Source: Streptomyces sp. Ag109_O5-10
GTDB lineage: Bacteria; Actinomycetota; Actinomycetes; Streptomycetales; Streptomycetaceae
Direction: 5' to 3'
NCBI RefSeq assembly: GCF_900105755.1
Contig: NZ_FNTQ01000001.1
Span: forward strand, 8,742,001-8,806,000
Length of the DNA stretch: 64,000 bases
Below are positions 8,894 through 17,838 of the stretch, one piece after another. A model generated the notes under the pieces. The model was not told the origin of the DNA. It ran no database searches and was given only the letters and a program-made list of their open reading frames with translations. The stretch's first letter is position 1. Every line of letters starts with the position of its first letter. Made by a program: the position numbers and the translations under genes.

Positions 8894-10726
8894 TCAGGCG
8901 GCGGTGCGCTGCCTGCGGCGGAGCGTCAGGTACGTGCCCGTGGCGCCGACGGCCACCAGGGCGCCCGCACCGAGGCTGACCGGAAGGGCCGGGAACCGGC
9001 CGGAGTCGGTCGTCGCGGCCGTGTCCACCATCGCCGGGCCCGGGGTGAGGTGGGTGCTCACCGCGGAGACGTGGCGGATCGGGCCGATGTGCCTGACCGA
9101 GCCGTCCGCGTTCAGCAGCACCTGCTTGTTGTTCGGGTGCCGGAAGTCGAACATGTTCGTCAGCGAGCCCGCGGTCGCGTCGAAGGAGTGGTCGCCGACG
9201 CGGCCGGTGTGCCAGTTGTCCTCGATGAAGCGGGTGATCGAGGCCTGGTCGGTCTGGGTGTGGTCGACCTTGTTCACCTTGCTGTACGGCGAGACGACCA
9301 GCAGCGGCAGCCGGGTGCCGGGGCCGCAGCGGTCGGCGTAGCCACCGGACGCGGCCGGGCCGGACTGGCAGGCCGCGCTGTCCAGGGCCTTGCCGTTGGA
9401 GCCGACCGTGGTGTCCTTGGAGCCGTTGCGGGGCTTGGCGTAGGCGTGGTCGTACCAGCCGTCGGAGTCGTCGTAGGCGATCACGATCGCGGTGGACTTC
9501 CACTGCGGCGAGCTCTGGATGGTGTTGATCTCGTTGACGAGGAAGTGCTGCTCGTCGGTCGGGTCGGAGTAGCCCGCGTGGCCGTCCTGGTACTCGCCGG
9601 CCTTGAGGAAGCTGACGGCCGGGAGCTTGCCCGCCTTGGCGGCCGCGGTGAAGTCGGTCAGGTCGTAGTTGTGGTTCGCCCGGCCGTTGTGACCGATCTC
9701 GTTCACGTTCTTCGGCGCCACGTGGTGCGGGTTGGACGTCGACTTGTAGTACGAGAACGGGTTGTGGTGCGGGCTGTAGTCGATCACGGAGGCGCCGCCG
9801 ACGTTGGTGTGCGCGGTGTCGCACTTGGCGTAGGAGCCGGACGTGCCGTCGTAGGCCGTCGACGGGCGGAAGCCGCCCTGGAACCAGCCCCAGGTCACCT
9901 TCTTGGAGTTGAGCAGGTCGCCGATGTTCCTGCCCTGCAGCGACGCCAGCGCGCTGGTGCTGGTGTGGTCCTTGTCGGAGCAGTCGTCGTAGGCCGGGTC
10001 GGGGTCGTTGACGACCGTGCCGACGCCCTTCGCGTCCGGGGAGGCGATGGCGTACGAGTCAGGCGTCGACGTCTGCTTGCCGGTGACCGAGTCCACCGAG
10101 ATCGCGCCGTGCGTCTGACCCGAGGCCAGGTTGAGCGCGCCGGGCGTGGACGGGCCGTAGACCGAGCTGTAGGAGCGGTCGTTGAGGGCGTACTGCTGGG
10201 CGTAGTTCCACAGACCGGTGACGGTGTTGCCGTCGTAGTAGTCCATGACGAGGCCCGGCTCGCCGAACAGGCCGCCGCTGCACTTGTCGACCTCGGTGTT
10301 CTGCACGAACTGGTCGGCCCTGCCGCCGTCGTAGGCCAGCTGCTCGGGCCCGTAGGAGTGGTTCTGGTCGCAGGTCATCGCCTGCGACGGGGAGAGCCGC
10401 CTGGGCGCGTACTGGTTCGGGTTCTTCGTCAGCAGCCCGGCGTGCGCGACGGTGTCGACGTCCTTCGGGGTGTTCTTCGAGGCCGTGAACTTCGTGCCGT
10501 CGGTGTTCGCGGCCTTCGGGTAGGTCGCGAAGTAGTGGTCGAAGGAGATGTTCTCGTCGAACAGCACGACCACGTGCTTGATCGGGGTCGCGGTCGACGA
10601 CCCGCTGCCGTGCCCGGCGGGTTCGGCGGCCCAGCTGGGCGCGGTGCCCCCGAGGACCGTGAGCGCGGCGGCCCCCGCGAGGGCGCCGAGGCTCCTCATC
10701 GCCGTTCGTCTTCCTGTGCTGGCCAT
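8894..10726 (-). CDS. Secreted phosphoesterase (phospholipase C / acid phosphatase family)
   Basis: A 610-aa exported protein of the phosphoesterase family that includes bacterial phospholipase C and AcpA-type acid phosphatases. A signal peptide (ending APSWAA near residue 36) is followed by the family signature IKHVVVLFDENISFDHYF. Further conserved blocks are TCDQNHSYGPEQLAYDGG, VIAYDDSDGWYDH and LLVVSPYSKVN, where the Asp/His residues bind metal. A C-terminal hydrophobic helix and RRRQR tail suggest that the released protein stays membrane-anchored, with the catalytic domain outside. The ATG at 10726 has GGAGGGG upstream. Substrate (phospholipid or phosphomonoester) cannot be told from sequence. 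Confidence 0.87.
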   Translation of the reverse strand: MASTGRRTAMRSLGALAGAAALTVLGGTAPSWAAEPAGHGSGSSTATPIKHVVVLFDENISFDHYFATYPKAANTDGTKFTASKNTPKDVDTVAHAGLLTKNPNQYAPRRLSPSQAMTCDQNHSYGPEQLAYDGGRADQFVQNTEVDKCSGGLFGEPGLVMDYYDGNTVTGLWNYAQQYALNDRSYSSVYGPSTPGALNLASGQTHGAISVDSVTGKQTSTPDSYAIASPDAKGVGTVVNDPDPAYDDCSDKDHTSTSALASLQGRNIGDLLNSKKVTWGWFQGGFRPSTAYDGTSGSYAKCDTAHTNVGGASVIDYSPHHNPFSYYKSTSNPHHVAPKNVNEIGHNGRANHNYDLTDFTAAAKAGKLPAVSFLKAGEYQDGHAGYSDPTDEQHFLVNEINTIQSSPQWKSTAIVIAYDDSDGWYDHAYAKPRNGSKDTTVGSNGKALDSAACQSGPAASGGYADRCGPGTRLPLLVVSPYSKVNKVDHTQTDQASITRFIEDNWHTGRVGDHSFDATAGSLTNMFDFRHPNNKQVLLNADGSVRHIGPIRHVSAVSTHLTPGPAMVDTAATTDSGRFPALPVSLGAGALVAVGATGTYLTLRRRQRTAA

Positions 10727-10912
10727 GCTGGTTCCCCTCCGGGCATGAACGTCACTGCGTCGTACAGGCAGGGATGCTTCGCCCGCTTGCGGGCGCCGCG
10801 GCGGAGCCATGATGGCGTGCGCATGAACACCGAGTCAGGGATGCTGGGGCAAAACTTGACTGTGTATTGACCATGTGGTTCGCGGATGTGCCGACGAGTT
10901 GTTCGGACAAGC

Positions 10913-12145
10913 TCAGGCGAGCAGAGCGCGTCCGTACCAGTCGCCGCGGTCCCGCACGCCGGGCAGGGCGAAGAAGTAGCCGCCGCCGAACGGCGAGATG
11001 TAGTCGACCAGCGGCTCGCCGGCCAGCCGCTTCTGCACGGTCTCGAACTGCCGGGCGAGGTCCTGCTGGTAGCAGCAGAACAGCAGCCCCATGTCGAGGT
11101 TGCCGTTGCTGTCCATGCCCCGGTCGTAGTTGTACGCACGGCGCAGCAGCCGCTGGTCGGCGGTGGCCGTGGTGCGCGGGTTGGCCAGCCGGATGTGCGC
11201 GTCCAGCGGGATGACGTCGCCCTTGGGGTCGTCGGCGTAATCGGGCGCGTCGTGCTCGGCGTTGCCGTCCAGGGGCGCTCCGGACTCGCGCGACCGGCCG
11301 AACATCCGCTCCTGCTCGCTGAGCGAGACCCGGTCCCAGAACTCCACCAGCATCCGGATCAGCCGCACCACCTGGTAGCTGCCGCCCACGGCCCACTCGG
11401 GTTCGCCGGAGTCCTTGCCGACCCACACCAGCCGGTCCATCTCCCGGGCGCTGCCGGTCTCCGGGTTGGCGGTGCCGTCCTTGAAGCCCAGCAGGTTGCG
11501 CGGGGTGCCGGACGGGCGGGGCGGGCTGGTGAAGCCGTCCAGCCGCCAGCGGACCTGCATCCCGCCCCGGGTGTGCCGGGCGATGTCGCGCAGGGCGTGC
11601 AGCACGGTGTCCGGGTCGTCCGCGTGCAACTGCACACTGAGGTCGCCGTGGCACCACTCGGGCCGCAGGTCGTCGTCCGGGAACTCCGGCATCGCCGTCA
11701 GCCGACGCGGTCTCAGCTTCCCGAGCCCGTACCGGTCGTCGAAGAGCGAGCCGCCGACGCCGACGGTCACCGCCAGCGCACCGGAGGGCAGTTGCCCACC
11801 GAGGACGCCCGAGTCGGCGGGCGGCGCGGTGACCCCCGCCGGGTCAGGGGTGCCGCCCGAGGACAGGAAGCGGGCGCGGTCGGTGAGCGTGTGCAGCAGC
11901 TCGGTCAGCTCGGCGCGGCCCTCGGCGGTGACGTCGAAGGAGGTGAACACGGTCGTCCGGCGGGGCGCGGCGATCGCCGAGCGCTGGCGGGCGCCGTGGA
12001 AGGGCGCGATCGTGCCGGGGGCGGTGCTGTCCGTGCCGGGGGCGGCCGCGCCGCCGGCGGCCAGCCCGGCCCCCGCGAGGGCCGCGCCGCGCAGGAACCC
12101 GCGGCGGCCCACCCCGCCCTTGCCGGCCGTCTCGTTCGCGCTCAT
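10913..12145 (-). CDS. efeB: EfeB, Tat-exported DyP-type haem peroxidase / deferrochelatase
   Basis: A 410-aa dye-decolorising peroxidase of the EfeB branch. A twin-arginine signal (R14-R15 in VGRRGFLRG, then a hydrophobic stretch to about residue 35) exports the folded haem enzyme. The DyP catalytic motif GFKDGTANP and the proximal haem histidine region DAHIRLANPR are present. In EfeUOB systems EfeB acts outside the membrane on ferrous iron or haem to feed the EfeU permease. Its ATG overlaps the efeO stop by 4 bp (ATGA), so the two are translationally coupled. No efeU gene is next to the pair. Confidence 0.93.
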   Translation of the reverse strand: MSANETAGKGGVGRRGFLRGAALAGAGLAAGGAAAPGTDSTAPGTIAPFHGARQRSAIAAPRRTTVFTSFDVTAEGRAELTELLHTLTDRARFLSSGGTPDPAGVTAPPADSGVLGGQLPSGALAVTVGVGGSLFDDRYGLGKLRPRRLTAMPEFPDDDLRPEWCHGDLSVQLHADDPDTVLHALRDIARHTRGGMQVRWRLDGFTSPPRPSGTPRNLLGFKDGTANPETGSAREMDRLVWVGKDSGEPEWAVGGSYQVVRLIRMLVEFWDRVSLSEQERMFGRSRESGAPLDGNAEHDAPDYADDPKGDVIPLDAHIRLANPRTTATADQRLLRRAYNYDRGMDSNGNLDMGLLFCCYQQDLARQFETVQKRLAGEPLVDYISPFGGGYFFALPGVRDRGDWYGRALLA

Positions 12146-13338
12146 ACCGTCCTCCGCGGATCGCACAGGGTGGCCACCGACGCCAGCCGCTCCACCAGGT
12201 CGCCGAGGACCGCGTCGACGTCCTCGCGCTGCCGGTGACCGAGCTTCGCCGGCGGCGTCCAGGTGCCGCCGTGCCCGAAAGCGTCGAGCACCGTCCCGGC
12301 CCGCTTCAACTCGCTCTCCAGCGTGGCCAGATCCGGGTACCGGGTGGCGAGCAGCGGGTGCAGCCGGGACATGACCTCCACGGTGCCGTCCAGGTTGGCG
12401 CGGGCGGTGGCGAGGTTGCTGCCGCTGCCGTAGTCGGTACGGCCGGTCAGCTCGAACTGCACCGTGTTCTCCAGGATCTCGTGCGCCCGCAGCCCCAGCT
12501 GGGCGGGGTCCATCCGGGTCTGCGCCCAGTCGTCGCGCAGTGCGGTGACGGCCTTCACCAGGTCCGTGGCCGGACCGCGCAGGCCGGCGGCGGACTCGCC
12601 GTGCCACAAGCCGTACTCGATCCGGTGGAAGCCGGTGAAGTCCTTGTCGTGTACCCCGCCGGGCAGTCCCGCGTCCGTGCCGTTGATCGCGCCGTCGGCG
12701 TCGCCGAAGGCGTCGTACGCCGCGCCCAGCCGCTCGTACTCCAGGTGTGCCGGCAGCCAGGCGGTGCGGGCCTCGGCCAGATCGCCGCGGTCGACCGCGG
12801 CGCGCAGGGCGGTCGTCAGCCGTACGACGTCGGACAGGCCGTTGCCGACCCACTTCTGGTAGGCGAGCGCTGGCGGGATCAGGTCGTGCTCGGTGACCGG
12901 GGCGGCGGCCGGGCCGCTGCTGCCCCCGGCGATCCGGACGGTGGGCCCGGTGACGGCGTCGGCGTCGGCGGGCACGCACGTGAACGCGTACGCGCCCTTG
13001 CCCAGCCGGACGGTCAGCTCCCGGGTCGTACCGGGGCCGATGTCCTCGACCTCGCCGTACACGGCCCGGCTCCCGGGGTCCTCCAGGAGGACCCCGGCGG
13101 CCCCGTCGGTCGGATTGTGCAGGTCGAAGACCTGGACACCGGACACCGGCGCGCTCCACCCCCGGCCGCAGCGGCTGGCGGACACCTCGACGGTGGTGTG
13201 CGGCAGCGCCGTCGGGCCGGCGTGCGCGGGGCGTGGGTCGCGGGTGAACGCCAGTACTCCGGCCACCAGGCACACGACGGCGACGCCGACGACCGTCCAG
13301 GGACGCAACGACCTCCAGCTGAGGCCGGACAACACCAT
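12142..13338 (-). CDS. efeO: EfeO, iron-uptake imelysin-like (M75) protein
   Basis: A 398-aa EfeO protein. The N-terminus holds a membrane-spanning signal segment (about residues 14-31), then a cupredoxin-like domain (about 45-135) and a C-terminal M75/imelysin-like helical domain. That domain has the metal-binding motif GFHRIEYGLWHG (HxxE). EfeO is thought to bind extracytoplasmic iron and pass it to the permease EfeU. It is followed directly by efeB. The start at 13338 is chosen because it just precedes the hydrophobic segment. A TTAGGCAGCC sequence near 13380 resembles half of an actinobacterial iron box but is not a full palindrome. Confidence 0.9.
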   Translation of the reverse strand: MVLSGLSWRSLRPWTVVGVAVVCLVAGVLAFTRDPRPAHAGPTALPHTTVEVSASRCGRGWSAPVSGVQVFDLHNPTDGAAGVLLEDPGSRAVYGEVEDIGPGTTRELTVRLGKGAYAFTCVPADADAVTGPTVRIAGGSSGPAAAPVTEHDLIPPALAYQKWVGNGLSDVVRLTTALRAAVDRGDLAEARTAWLPAHLEYERLGAAYDAFGDADGAINGTDAGLPGGVHDKDFTGFHRIEYGLWHGESAAGLRGPATDLVKAVTALRDDWAQTRMDPAQLGLRAHEILENTVQFELTGRTDYGSGSNLATARANLDGTVEVMSRLHPLLATRYPDLATLESELKRAGTVLDAFGHGGTWTPPAKLGHRQREDVDAVLGDLVERLASVATLCDPRRTV

Positions 13339-13565
13339 CCCGAGCTCCCGGGGTTCGTACCGTTCGCGGTCGCCTCATGTTAGGCAGCCCTTTGTACTCG
13401 AACGGCCGTCCAGGGAAACCCATGACCAAGAGTTCCCTGCCGGTTCACCGGAGACCCGGCGCGGCCGCTCGGCCGGTACCGGGCCGGACCGGCCGGAAGC
13501 GCACGGCCACGGACCGGCGAGGTCGCCGGACGCCCCGCGACGGGCCGGCGTGCTCCGGACGTGGC

Positions 13566-13673
13566 GGACACGAGAAGATCGTCCGTGACCCACGCGTCCA
13601 CCCGATCCCGGAAGGAACCGACGAGATCATGCGCCTCATCGTGGCCGGCGGCCCGGCGGAGGTGTCCGGATGA
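13566..13673 (+). pseudogene. C-terminal remnant of an acyl-CoA dehydrogenase
   Basis: About 36 codons ending at the TGA 13671-13673 encode EKIVRDPRVHPIPEGTDEIM and a short tail, which matches the highly conserved end of acyl-CoA dehydrogenases (RDxRVHxIxEGTxEIMR). Nothing upstream resembles the rest of that roughly 380-residue enzyme; the preceding 200 bp are the efeO upstream region. The remnant overlaps the next gene by ATGA, exactly as an intact dehydrogenase-hydrolase operon would, so a deletion probably removed the gene body. The non-coding rest of 13339-13669 shows nothing else. Confidence 0.8.
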
Positions 13674-14725
13674 CCGGCGCCGACGAACACGTCCTGCTGC
13701 ACGTCGAAGGACGGGCCGCGCACCTCACGCTCAACCGGCCGAAGGCCATCAACGCGCTGTCCCACGCCATGGTGCGCCGCATCGACGAGGCGCTCACCAC
13801 GTGGGAACGGGACCCCGCCGTCCGGACCGTGGTCATCACCGGCGCGGGGGAGCGCGGCCTGTGCGCGGGCGGGGACATCCGAGCAGTCCACGACGACGCC
13901 CGGGACGGCGACGGCTCGGCCGCGGCCGCGTTCTGGCGGGACGAGTACCGCCTCAACGCCCGCATCGCCCGGTACCCCAAGCCGTACGTCGCGGTCATGG
14001 ACGGCATCGTGATGGGCGGTGGGGTCGGCGTCTCGGCACACGGCAGCGTCCGGATCGCCACCGAGCGGTCGCGGATCGCCATGCCGGAGACCGGGATCGG
14101 CTTCGTGCCCGACGTCGGCGGCACGTATCTGCTCGGCCGCGCGCCCGGCGAACTCGGCACCCACCTGGCCCTGACGGGCGCCGCGATCGGTGCCGCCGAC
14201 GCCGTGCTCTGCGGACTCGCCGACCACTGCATGCCGTCCGGTGCGATCCCCGCGTTCGTCGCCGACCTCGCCGCCCTGTCCGTACCCGAGGCACTCGCCC
14301 GGCGGGTACGGCAGGCACCCGAGGGGCAGTTGGCCGGGCAGCGGGCGTGGATCGACGCCTGCTACGCGGCCGACACCGTCGAGGAGATCGTCCAGCGGCT
14401 GCTCGCGCACGGCGATCCCGCGGCGAAGGAGGCGGCGGACACCCTGCTCACCAGGTCGCCCACCGCCCTGAAGGTCACGCTGGCGGCGCTGCGCCGGGCC
14501 CGCCGACAGGGCACCCTGGAACGGGTCCTGGACCAGGAGTACCGCGTCTCCTGCGCCTCCCTCGCCGCCCATGACCTGGTGGAGGGCATCCGCGCCCAGG
14601 TCGTCGACAAGGACCGCACCCCGCGCTGGTCCCCGGCCACCCTCACCGAGGTCACCGACGCCGACGTCGACCGCTTCTTCGCCCCCCTCGGCGACCGCGA
14701 ACTGGGCCTCGCCCCACCCGCCTGA
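13670..14725 (+). CDS. 3-hydroxyisobutyryl-CoA hydrolase (crotonase superfamily)
   Basis: A 351-aa crotonase-fold protein. The oxyanion-hole segments are AGERGLCAGGDIR and DGIVMGGGVGVS. The catalytic acidic region MPETGIGFVPDVGGTYLL and the length over 340 residues mark the HIBYL-CoA hydrolase branch rather than simple enoyl-CoA hydratases. The C-terminal part (PTALKVTLAALRRAR, LDQEYRVS) is also typical. It would hydrolyse 3-hydroxyisobutyryl-CoA in valine breakdown. Its start overlaps the stop of an acyl-CoA dehydrogenase remnant, whose intact form would supply an earlier step. With the dehydrogenase gone, its own promoter is not obvious. Confidence 0.87.
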   Translation: MTGADEHVLLHVEGRAAHLTLNRPKAINALSHAMVRRIDEALTTWERDPAVRTVVITGAGERGLCAGGDIRAVHDDARDGDGSAAAAFWRDEYRLNARIARYPKPYVAVMDGIVMGGGVGVSAHGSVRIATERSRIAMPETGIGFVPDVGGTYLLGRAPGELGTHLALTGAAIGAADAVLCGLADHCMPSGAIPAFVADLAALSVPEALARRVRQAPEGQLAGQRAWIDACYAADTVEEIVQRLLAHGDPAAKEAADTLLTRSPTALKVTLAALRRARRQGTLERVLDQEYRVSCASLAAHDLVEGIRAQVVDKDRTPRWSPATLTEVTDADVDRFFAPLGDRELGLAPPA

Positions 14726-14789
14726 CCCACTCGACCGGCCGCCCGTCAGGCGCGAGACGAAGATCACGCCTGATGGTGCGGTCTTGGCC

Positions 14790-14925
14790 GTGCTCCTGAC
14801 ACGCGGTACGGTCTGTCCGATATCGACGACGGCGAGACGGAACCCGGTGAGAATCCGGGACGGTCGCGCCACTGTATGCGAGAGCCTCACAGCTGCTCGT
14901 GAGTCAGACCCGTGGCCGTCGTCCT
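14790..14925 (+). ncRNA. Cobalamin (B12) riboswitch upstream of cbtBA
   Basis: The conserved cobalamin core is plain: the ACCCGGTGAGAATCCGGGAC segment at about 14842-14861, the B12 box CGCCACTGTATGCG at 14867-14880, and the distal GAGTCAGACC at 14901-14910. It ends about 35 nt before the cbtB ribosome-binding site (AGAGGAGG). A short pairing TGGGA/TCCCA lies directly before that site and could mask it, which suggests translational control. Expected behaviour is repression of cobalt uptake when B12 is plentiful. Confidence 0.93.
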
Positions 14926-14970
14926 GTGCACCACCGAGTTGGGACGCGAACTCCCAGAGGAGGTCCTGCC

Positions 14971-15192
14971 ATGGCGCAGACCGTCGCTCCGCCGACAGCC
15001 GACACCCCCGCCGTTCCCGCCAAGCTGCCGCTGTCCGCGATAGCTCCCTGGGCGGTCTTCTTCGGCATCCTGATGCTGGTCCTGCTCTACTTCGTCGGCG
15101 CCGAACAGGGCGCCACCTCCGTGTTCAGCGGCACGGACGTCCACGAGTGGGTGCACGACGCCCGCCACCTGCTCGGCTTCCCCTGCCACTGA
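14971..15192 (+). CDS. cbtB: CbtB, small subunit of predicted cobalt transporter
   Basis: A 73-aa single-span membrane protein: a hydrophobic helix at about residues 24-45 and the conserved histidine-rich tail VHEWVHDARHLLGFPCH, the CbtB signature thought to bind Co2+. GAGGAGG (14957-14963) precedes the ATG. It sits directly behind a B12 riboswitch and 22 bp before cbtA, the normal order for this cobalt importer. It is too short to be recognised without its context but fits the family length of about 60-75 residues. Confidence 0.93.
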   Translation: MAQTVAPPTADTPAVPAKLPLSAIAPWAVFFGILMLVLLYFVGAEQGATSVFSGTDVHEWVHDARHLLGFPCH

Positions 15193-15214
15193 CGCGAGGG
15201 GCGCCGTACCACCC

Positions 15215-15970
15215 ATGAACTCCGCAACGGTCCGGAACCTCCTGGTGCGGGGCATGCTCGCTGGCCTGGCCGCCGGCCTGCTCGCCCTCGTCGCCGCCTA
15301 CGTCCTCGGTGAGCCGAACGTCGACAAGGCGATCAGCTTCGAGGACGCCCACTCGCACGAGCACGAGATGGAAGTCGTCTCCCGCTCCCTGCAGTCCACC
15401 GCCGGCCTCGCCACCGGCGTCCTCGTCTACGGGGTCGCCTTCGGCGGCATCGCCGCCCTGGCCTTCTGCTTCGCCCTCGGCCGCGTCGGCAGTCTCTCGG
15501 CGCGGGCGACGGCGCTGCTGCTGTCCGGCTGCGCCCTGGCCACCGTGTACGTGGTGCCGTTCCTGAAGTACCCGGCCAACCCGCCGTCGGTGGGCGACCC
15601 GGACACCATCGGCAAGCGGACCACGCTGTACTTCCTGATGATGCTGCTCAGCGTGCTCCTAGCGGTCGCCGCCACCATCCTCGGCAAGCGGCTCCAGCCG
15701 CGGCTGGGCACCTGGTGGGCGACCGTTCTCGCGGTGGGCGCGTTCGCCGTCGTCATCGGGCTGGCCTACCAGTTCCTGCCGGTGATCAACGAGGTGCCGG
15801 CGGACTTCCCGGCCACCCTGCTGTGGCGGTTCCGGCTCTCGGCGCTCGCCATACAGCTGGTGCTCTGGGGCGGATTCGGCCTGCTCTTCGGCGAGCTGGC
15901 CGACCGCGTCCTCGACCCGAGGCCCGCGAAGGCCCCGGCCGCCGCGCGCACGGTGCCCGCTCCGCACTGA
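15215..15970 (+). CDS. cbtA: CbtA, predicted cobalt transporter membrane subunit
   Basis: A 251-aa integral membrane protein with about six hydrophobic segments. The first loop after helix 1 holds the histidine-rich stretch EDAHSHEHEMEVVSRSLQ and the protein carries PFLKYPANPPSVGDPDTI, both typical of CbtA. It works with CbtB in B12-regulated cobalt uptake for cobalamin synthesis. The gene follows cbtB by 22 bp and is covered by the same riboswitch. A strong hairpin (15999-16032) closes the unit. Confidence 0.93.
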   Translation: MNSATVRNLLVRGMLAGLAAGLLALVAAYVLGEPNVDKAISFEDAHSHEHEMEVVSRSLQSTAGLATGVLVYGVAFGGIAALAFCFALGRVGSLSARATALLLSGCALATVYVVPFLKYPANPPSVGDPDTIGKRTTLYFLMMLLSVLLAVAATILGKRLQPRLGTWWATVLAVGAFAVVIGLAYQFLPVINEVPADFPATLLWRFRLSALAIQLVLWGGFGLLFGELADRVLDPRPAKAPAAARTVPAPH

Positions 15971-15998
15971 CCGCCACCACGCCACACCGCACGACACG

Positions 15999-16032
15999 AG
16001 AGGGCCCGCCGGAACCGTCCGGCGGGTCCTCT
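15999..16032 (+). terminator. Terminator after cbtA
   Basis: Arms AGAGGGCCCGCCGG (15999-16012) and CCGGCGGGTCCTCT (16019-16032) pair over 14 positions with one G-T and a 6-nt loop, 29 nt past the cbtA stop. Confidence 0.8.
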
Positions 16033-16170
16033 GCGGTACCTGCGCCGTGAACCGGCCGCGAACCCGCCGTGTCCTCGGCGCGCGGCCGGTGCCGTACTCG
16101 CGCTCGTGACCGCCGACAAGGAAAGATGGGCGGCGAGCGATCGATCAACGACTGCGGAGGAAGTGGACTC

Positions 16171-17811
<1,641 letters not shown>

Positions 17812-17820
17812 CGACGCGGG

Positions 17821-17838
17821 CGGCCCGCTGCCGGGCCG
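17821..17838. terminator. Short bidirectional hairpin between pgm and the SARP gene
   Basis: CGGCCCG (17821-17827), a 4-nt loop and CGGGCCG (17832-17838) fill nearly all of the 27-bp gap between two convergent stops. Confidence 0.6.

Noticed and set aside
10741..10860. GTTCATG copies upstream of the phosphoesterase considered as a PHO box
   Set aside because: The copies are far apart and not arranged as tandem 11-nt direct repeats, so PhoP control is not supported.
13378..13390. TTAGGCAGCC near efeO considered as an iron box
   Set aside because: Only one half resembles the actinobacterial iron-box palindrome; the other half is missing.
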